Origin: Centroberyx gerrardi
Lineage: Eukaryota; Chordata; Actinopteri; Beryciformes; Berycidae
Length of the DNA stretch: 64,000 nucleotides
Assembly (NCBI RefSeq): GCF_048128805.1
Contig: NC_136020.1
Span: forward strand, 4,744,501 to 4,808,500
Direction of reading: 5' to 3'
Part shown: piece by piece, positions 59,043 through 64,000 of the stretch
How the letters are laid out: each line of letters starts with the position of its first letter
Position numbering within the stretch: position 1 is the first letter of the stretch
Position numbers and translations under genes: made by a program
Notes under the pieces: model-generated
Databases searched by the model: none
Seen by the model: only the letters and a program-made list of their open reading frames with translations
What the model was told of the DNA's origin: nothing

Positions 59043-61462
59043 GTTGGTACATGATCAGTGATAGAAACTGGAGTCACTCATCATACAGCTTAAGCCAGGT
59101 GACTTAGTACTTCCTAGGACTGTGTATGCAAGGTATTTGATCCTCACAATGATAGGAGGACAAGGACACACATGCACAGAAAGTCTTTCACAATCAGACA
59201 ACCTTAGCCGGGGACCCACCCCACAAAATAATTACAAAGTCTGTGTGTGTGTGTGTGTGTCTGTATGTGTGTGTGTGTGTGTGTGTACCATTTACCTTTC
59301 TGTTTTCTGTGCTGCACTATAAAATTACTGGCATTGCTGAGGGGTGTGTAGGGCGGCTCAATGAGATGTCCAGCATTGTGGTAAGTGACTGTGGTAAGCA
59401 GGTGCTCATTGCCCGCTGCACGCATCATCTTGGCTATCTGAGGGTCAAAGGTCAGAGGTCAGTCTCAGGTCAGTCTTACTTAACCATCACAACTCATTAC
59501 ACCAAAATGAAGCCTGCCTCTCTGAATCAAAACAGCAGATACTGAGTCTGTGTCTATTATACTGGCTGGCCCTGCAAAACCAGAGGTGCACAGGCCCAAA
59601 AACCCAATGAGGACTTGATGCAACCGGAGCACGCACTCACAAATGGAAGAAAAAATTGCTCAAATCGGATGCTTTTATTCTACATCTGACCAATGAAGTG
59701 ATGTGCTAAAGTGAACAACTGCAAAACCAAATTTAAAGTTTTCCTGTAAATAAATGGTCATTTTGGTACTCTCCACCACCGATTGATATAACACAGTGAT
59801 TCAACCTATGGCCAGTTCATGAAAGCTTTTACATTTGCTGTTCTAAAAAGGGAAAATCCTTTGGCACATAGGAAGTGATGCATTTTACATTTCCAGCAAC
59901 AGTGGTTTATGGGTAGTTGAGCAGCAATAGTCACCATGGCTGAGAAAAAGAAAAGAGCGCCACCTACAGAAACTCAGGCTTCATCAACAGGAAATCAGTT
60001 CAGTCAGCCAACTCACGTAAACAGGTTATTGAGAATGAATGCAAATATAGATAGGAGTTCAGTATGGCATCTAGGCTCTGATCCTCTCACTCCCTGCAAG
60101 CATACACCTAGCTAGCGAAATTAGAGTAGGGAGTGACAATAGGGAACTTCCCCTGGGGGAAACCTAGAATCAGAGCCTACAAGTGGATGCTGGAGGAGGG
60201 GGTGATGAAAAAGAGTGAGCAGGTGCATTGGTAGCTTAAATAGACTGCCTTATTGAGAGGGGGGCACTTGGTAAGAGTTGCATGATGTATCACGTGTCTT
60301 GCAGTGCAACTCGAGTTGCCTGCCTGAACTAGCTTCGCAGCTAGCTTCATTACTGTCCACACTGTTTGACTGACAAGTGATCTCTGTTAGAGTGTTATCT
60401 AGGAACAATTTTTCAGTTTAACCCCTTGTACCCTGACTTTAGCTGACTTTACCCTTAAATTTCCCCTTAAGTAGCTTCAAAGTTAGAAAAAAAACATTTT
60501 CCTAACTGTACAGCAATGTCACATCCATATTCTGTATCTGCTGTTCCAGCGCTTTCTTGAAGCTCTAGCTGCTTATATTGAATGAAATATTCAAATACAA
60601 GACGCCATGTTTTTATGGCTGCACCATTAGCCTACATCAAATGGAAAAAATCTAGATGTTTGTGCATCATTACACATTTCCATTGCCAGTTGTGGCTTGT
60701 AAACACAACTTTCAAAGTTGCTCAACATCTTGTTGAGCTAGGGAGGAGGGGTCAACGCATGTATAGTAAGGCGAAACACCAAGCAGACAAGGCTTGTTCC
60801 AAAATGAGAGTGAATCTGGGGTTTTCTTTCACCCGTTGGAGTATTGAAGGAGAGGATTGGGATGAAAAGCGATGTGGAGTTGGCTGTTTTCTGTTGGACA
60901 GGTAGGTGCCGGTTAGCTTAGCTAGCTATATCAGCTTTTCTACTACAACACAGCTACGCTAACAACGGTAGCTAGCTGCCAGCTCACAGCACTCACTAGC
61001 TCTGACCAGAACTCCAGTCACTCTGTATTAGAGTTCGGGGCCGCTACCGTAGCCAGTGAGCTTTTAGATATAAAACGATTTAGCAGTGGTATTGGTTGCA
61101 GGTGTAAACAAAAAGGGTGTCAAAGGGTTACCCAGAAACTTCCCAAATATTCAGAAATATAGAAAATACAGGCAGAATGGGCCATAAGTAATGATAATGA
61201 CTAGGATCATTTTTGAGTTTATGCTATTTCAAAGGGGGAAAATCCTGCTCAGTATGGCTTTAAAATGAACATGAAAATGAAAAAACTGTAGACCCATCAT
61301 ATTGTCTGAGTGACTATTCCGATTTCTCAGCTGAAAACCCGTGCACCAAGAAACTGCAACATTTGTAAGATGGCATCTAAAAGTGAATAGAGGCAGTAGG
61401 ATGTTTTTTCTCCAATTTGTGAGTGCGAGCTCTCTTTCCTGCATCTATCCTCTCAGAATCAG

Positions 61463-61497
<35 letters not shown>

Positions 61498-61581
61498 CAC
61501 ATCCTCAGCAGACTCCACTGTGGCCCAGCTCTGATCATCATCACCACAGACCAATAACAGCGGACACTTTATCGTCCCCAC
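50793..61581 (-). CDS. BAAT/acyl-CoA thioesterase family gene, 3' part (three exons)
   Basis: Last three coding exons (61,501-61,581; 59,296-59,437; 50,793-50,923) of a type I acyl-CoA thioesterase or bile acid-CoA:amino acid N-acyltransferase. These enzymes hydrolyse acyl-CoA or transfer the acyl group using an alpha/beta-hydrolase (BAAT_C) domain with a Ser/Cys-Asp-His triad. Seen: [12 protein letters not shown], holding the expected acid, [15 protein letters not shown] with the catalytic His, then [20 protein letters not shown], the family's closing motif. All junctions are GT-AG and in phase, giving 118 residues and stop. The protein ends in AKL, a canonical type-1 peroxisomal targeting signal, so a peroxisomal acyl-CoA thioesterase is favoured; ACOT and BAAT cannot be separated without the nucleophile exon. 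Upstream exons were not found in 61,582-64,000 and presumably lie outside. The last intron (8.4 kb) is swollen by nested transposons. Confidence 0.85.
50932..50979. repeat. (CA)n microsatellite abutting a splice site
   Basis: About 23 CA units (one CG) immediately upstream, in transcript sense, of the last thioesterase exon. Confidence 0.95.
51305..51369. repeat. Perfect 31-bp hairpin with a 3-base loop
   Basis: AAAAACATGACAGGCTCCTT continues to TCATCTTT at 51,335, then TTG, then the exact reverse complement to 51,369. No mismatch in 31 pairs. Located in the thioesterase last intron about 380 bases from the last exon and 400 bases before the L1 end. Not shaped like a pre-miRNA, which has bulges and a larger loop. 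Confidence 0.9.
51974..54668 (-). pseudogene. L1 ORF2 reverse transcriptase and C-terminal domain (broken)
   Basis: From the SINE junction the frame runs through [20 protein letters not shown], then after a shift near 54,066 through [20 protein letters not shown] to a stop at 53,872 in place of a residue before EAFD; then [20 protein letters not shown] and [11 protein letters not shown] (53,540-53,572), the catalytic motif; then [16 protein letters not shown] with a stop at 53,052. A further frame covers 52,281-53,033 and the last piece 51,974-52,198 ends at TAA or TAG before the tail. At least four breaks make it inactive. Confidence 0.88.
54885..55009. repeat. (CT)n(CACT)n(CG)n(CA)n compound microsatellite
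   Basis: Inside the TIR element: CT repeats, eight CACT units, a short alternating CGCGCG stretch and about 30 CA units. Confidence 0.95.
55176..56246. mobile_element. Non-autonomous hAT-like transposon inserted in the TIR element
   Basis: Starts CAGCGCCGGCGGCACGGG and ends ...CCCGCCGGGTCTG; the ends are inverted copies over CAG-CCGGCGG. Eight-base flanks TGCGCGCT (55,168-55,175) and AGCGCGCT (56,247-56,254) agree at 7 of 8 positions, as expected for hAT. Subterminal GGGGGGGCA/TGCCCCCCC repeats and a short ATGGATAAAT start, like hAT transposase N-termini but stopped at once, support the assignment. 1,071 bases, no long reading frame. Confidence 0.8.
56584..57150 (-). pseudogene. L1 ORF2 endonuclease, C-terminal part
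   Basis: Begins within [10 protein letters not shown] (the GDFN motif of APE-type endonucleases, around 57,110-57,145), then a shift into [20 protein letters not shown] and [11 protein letters not shown], the SDH catalytic motif. It continues to SLELDIY at the SINE insertion; the same codons resume on the other side at 54,668. Confidence 0.88.
57148..57186. repeat. Perfect 39-base palindrome at the L1 5' junction
   Basis: ATAAAAGTTAAAATGATAT, one T, then the exact reverse complement (19-base arms). The left arm contains L1 coding sequence (NFYKGLY on the minus strand) and the centre overlaps the presumed target-site duplication. Confidence 0.88.
57729..57778 (+). repeat. hAT-like MITE terminus fragment
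   Basis: GTTAGACTGATATGGGTTTT and the following GAAGTCTGATACTGAT match the terminal sequence of the MITE family at 19,871 and 43,604. No second end found. Confidence 0.55.
58984..59041. repeat. (CA)n microsatellite
   Basis: About 28 perfect CA units in the thioesterase last intron. Confidence 0.96.
59296..59437 (-). CDS. Thioesterase exon n-1
   Basis: Encodes [20 protein letters not shown] to [17 protein letters not shown] carries the catalytic His and is the strongest family signature. Acceptor CCCTCAG, donor GTAAAT, with a short CA run just downstream in transcript sense. Confidence 0.9.
59438..61500 (-). other. Thioesterase intron between exons n-2 and n-1
   Basis: Holds copy D of a dispersed repeat (59,905-59,996) and unclassified AT-rich sequence. 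A stretch at 61,195-61,265 (TTTCAAAGGGGGAAAATCCT) looks like a dispersed element end, unconfirmed. No extra coding exon is required by the reading frame. Confidence 0.5.
59905..59996 (-). repeat. Dispersed repeat, copy D (inverted)
   Basis: On the minus strand it reads TTTCTGTAGGTGGCGCTCTT followed by CAGCCATGGTGACTATTGC, matching about 30,045-30,105. Confidence 0.6.
61501..61581 (-). CDS. Thioesterase exon n-2
   Basis: Encodes [20 protein letters not shown] to ESAED (27 residues), in phase at both ends. Carries the triad Asp within GDDDQSW. Acceptor CTGCTAG, donor GTGAGT followed by a (CA)n run in the transcript. Confidence 0.85.
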
Positions 61582-61609
61582 CTAGCAGAGCATTAACCAT
61601 GAGGAACAA

Positions 61610-61795
61610 CCTTTTATTTAATTTTTTGTTTTTTGTCATTTCTGCCTTTCTTATTATATAGTTTTTTATTAAATGGGTGGGAGAGAGAGAGAGAGACATG
61701 GGGGGATGACATGCGACAAAAGTCCTGGGGCAGACTGTAAGCCTAGTCCACCAAGGCTGGCACACCTGTGTCCTAAAGCCCCTTTCTAATTTGAG
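61610..61795 (-). mobile_element. SINE remnant
   Basis: On the minus strand, GGACTTTTGTCGCATGTCAT followed by CCCCCCATGTCTCTCTCTCT and an A-rich tail with AATAAAAAACT matches the body and tail layout of the SINE at 56,566 (TTTGCTGCATGTC-CTCTCT-AATAAA). The tRNA-like head is degenerate. Confidence 0.6.
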
Positions 61796-61859
61796 CGTCC
61801 TCTGATCTGGTTTGAGATTCTAGGATAAAAAAACCCTCTCCCTTGCTGTCTGACTTGCT

Positions 61860-63910
61860 GGTGACAATGCTGCGTCTTGCAAACAGCGACTTCCTGTCAA
61901 ACTGTCAACGCTCACCGAAATGCTCTCAGATTTTACGTGCATTTTACTGTTTTCTACTTGGATCTTACTTACAACTAACTATGGTTAACACTATGGTGGA
62001 CAGATCACCGGCACTTAGGTGTGTACGCTGCAAAATGCTGAAAGAGGACTTGAAGGAAGACAGGATTCAGCTCTATGAAAGAGGAGGTAGTTTTACTTGT
62101 GGGAAATGCCAATGTTTGAGAAGGCTAATAAAAACATTACACATCAAAAAGAGGACGTCCACAGGCTATCGGAGGACGTGCACAGAACAAAAGAATTAAC
62201 TTCTTACAAGCTTTACTGACGTTGCTGCTACTCAGGCAAAACATATTGCGGCCTTAAATTCCTCTACTATCTACAAAAATGGGGGACAAGTCACACAAAC
62301 CAGTCCTGCACGGTGGTATCCGGCCAACCAGCCCGGTATATCGCCGAGGCAGATCCCGGTGTGGCAGAGTTGAAGGCAACTGTTCCCTGGGCCCCCTTCA
62401 CCTCAGACCCTGGTGTCTCCTACACTGCGCCAGGTATGGTGGACCATCCCTAGTCTAAACCAGAGGCAAAGTATAAGACTCTGTCCTGCTCGACTCCCCT
62501 GGCCTCTGATCCATGGTCCCTGGTCCGGGACAAAAAAAAAAAAGCCAACCCCACTTGCACCACAGGTGGGTTGGTGGCCAGGCTCCTGTGTCTCATCACC
62601 CACTTTGGTTATAGGCAACTCTATCATCAGGGATGTAAAGGTGAAGTCGGCCAAAACCTGTTGTTTTCCGGACGCCAAAGTTCTAGATATTACTAAAAAA
62701 AAATCCCGGCAATTTTAATTAACCACCCTGATGCTGAATGGATTATTGTCCATGTTGGAACAAATGATATTCAATGACAGCAGTCTGAGCTGCTAAAGAA
62801 ATATTTTCGTCACCTGCTCAACATCCTGAAACAGTCCAAAAAAACATGTCCTAATATCTGGTCCAATTCCCACGGTGGACCTTGGGATGGGGTGCTTCAG
62901 TAGGCTGCTGAGTTTACAGTCTTGGCTGTCCTTCACATGTCGTAATCACAACTTGGATTTTATTGACAATTTTAACCTCTTCTGGGATCGCAGAGACTAT
63001 TTTAAAAGAGACTGCCTTCACCACACTTATGCTGCTGTGTCCGTCTGCAAATGATGTCCCCTGAGCCCATGCCCTTCTGTCAATAGCGACGGTTCCACCA
63101 TCTCATTAGGGCCTGGGCTGTTGAACCCGATCACCTCACTTCCCTGGCTTTATAATATACCGATACATTTGAGTGTTAGAAAACCTGTAAGGCTCAATGG
63201 CTGGCGGGCCTGCCAGCCGGTCATTGCTGCCAACCCAGATAATTTAATCCACATACCTGCTCTCAGTCTAGCCAAGCCCACTCAGTGTTTAAGTATCCCT
63301 CAGTCTGTAGGCCACACACCCAGATGGCTCTCTTAAATGTTAGATCCTTATCTAATAAGTCTTTTATCCTGAATGACTAGACTTCCTGTTCATGACTGAG
63401 ACCTGGCTTAATGCTGGTGAGGTTGTCCCTCTTGTTGAACTTTCCCCAATGAACTGCAGCTTTTTCAGCTCACCCAAGATGTCTGGAAGGGGCGGGTGGT
63501 TAGCTGTTGTTTGTAAGTGTGATTTTAAATGTCCTCCTATGCCAGTTAATGAGTGCTCCAGCTTTGCGGTTCAGCTGTTAAAAATTGAGTTGGCCTGTCC
63601 TGTGCTCTGTGCCCGTCTAAACCACTTAAGTAAGTTAACGACTTCATGAATCTAATTGAATCATTTAATTTTGTTCATTCTGTAAGTAGACCTACACATG
63701 ATCATGGTCATACTCTGGACCTGGTTCTGTCTTCAGGTTTTCCCATGGGCAACATCAAATCAGTCAATGTTTGGATATATGGCCACAGGGCAATTGTGTT
63801 TGATGTTCCACTACCTCATCAGAGTCTCATGCTGAACACTCTTAAACATTGCTCTCGCTCTATCAACCCTTCCAATTCTCAGCTGCTTTGCCGCTTTCCC
63901 TCTCATTGAT
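61860..63910 (+). pseudogene. Degenerate LINE (CR1/L2-like), ORF1/esterase and endonuclease parts
   Basis: Successive pieces in changing plus frames: a Cys-rich N-terminal block (61,981-62,199: CVRCKM and CGKCQC), an SGNH-esterase-like block (VIGNSIIRDV near 62,608 and IIVHVGTND near 62,745), then ALLNVRSLSNKSFI at 63,331, FMTETWLNAGEVV, and the endonuclease end THDHGHTLDLVLSSGF to GHRAIVFDVPLP (63,690-63,815). This order is that of CR1/L2-type fish LINEs. Frequent stops and shifts show it is dead. No reverse transcriptase is visible before the sequence changes near 63,910. Confidence 0.75.
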
Positions 63911-63934
63911 ATATTAGAGGACCCCCCCACCCAA

Positions 63935-64000
63935 CTAAAGCCGCTTTTCCACCGCATGGTACCGGCTCAACTCGCCTTGACTCGACTCGACTCTACTCGC
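63935..64000 (+). repeat. Edge of a dispersed repeat, cut by the window
   Basis: AAAGCCGCTTTTCCACCGCA then repeated ACTCG units (GACTCGACTCGACTC). This start is familiar from a common fish transposon-like repeat; only the first 60 or so bases are present. Confidence 0.5.

Larger units (their letters stand above)
57187..59295. other. Thioesterase last intron, proximal part
   Basis: No host exon recognised. It contains a fragment of the hAT-like MITE end (57,729-57,778, ACTGATATGGGTTTTTGAAG), an exon-like short plus-strand stretch at 58,198-58,240 and a (CA)n run at 58,984-59,041. Confidence 0.5.

Noticed and set aside
62403..62718. Two opposite 91-101 codon frames as host exons of the thioesterase
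   Set aside because: No BAAT-family motif. The plus frame carries LINE esterase-like VIGNSIIRDV, so the region is a retrotransposon remnant.
1..64000. CRISPR arrays, operons, toxin-antitoxin or phage genes
   Set aside because: None seen; the repeats are eukaryotic microsatellites and transposons, and the genes are spliced.

Overview
The window is vertebrate nuclear DNA, almost certainly from a ray-finned (teleost) fish, probably a percomorph. The evidence is intron-rich genes with GT-AG junctions, very dense CA/TG, CT and TTTC microsatellites, a tRNA-derived SINE ending in an AATAAATCTT-A(n) tail, L1-type and other LINEs, a BEL/Pao retrotransposon and several hAT-like terminal-inverted-repeat elements. 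There is no bacterial-style gene organisation. Clade and species are inferred; the gene families were recognised by eye, without any search.

Layout. (1) About 1,050-18,480, minus strand: a tetraspanin gene, a CD9 orthologue, with eight coding exons per transcript, two alternative first coding exons (18,193-18,261 and 14,604-14,660), and stop codon at 2,008-2,010. (2) 18,262-23,698: a 5.4 kb divergent (head-to-head) intergenic region with microsatellites and dispersed repeats. (3) 23,699-44,752, plus strand: the full coding region of a C12orf56 (DUF4551) homologue in 14 exons, predicted 621 residues. Intron 12 carries a decayed BEL/Pao retrotransposon (coding core 38,003-43,125), and intron 13 carries a hAT-like MITE. 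(4) 44,753-50,792: intergenic region between two convergent genes, made of LINE, MITE and unclassified repeat remnants. (5) 50,793-61,581, minus strand: the last three coding exons of a BAAT/acyl-CoA thioesterase family gene ending in a peroxisomal targeting tripeptide (AKL); its 5' exons are not found here. Its last intron contains a 5'-truncated L1 split by a SINE, which is split by a TIR element, which is split by a hAT-like element (four nested layers). (6) 61,600-64,000: a SINE remnant, a degenerate LINE on the plus strand with esterase-like and endonuclease remnants, and the edge of another repeat.

The three genes do not form a pathway: one is a plasma-membrane tetraspanin, one an uncharacterised protein, one a probably peroxisomal lipid enzyme. 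The points most worth a second look are the duplicated first exon of cd9, long UG-repeat tracts that abut 3' splice sites in all three genes, the four-layer transposon nest with readable target-site duplications, and three strong inverted repeats (51,305-51,369; 57,148-57,186; 17,755-17,969). I found no evidence for a novel multi-gene system.
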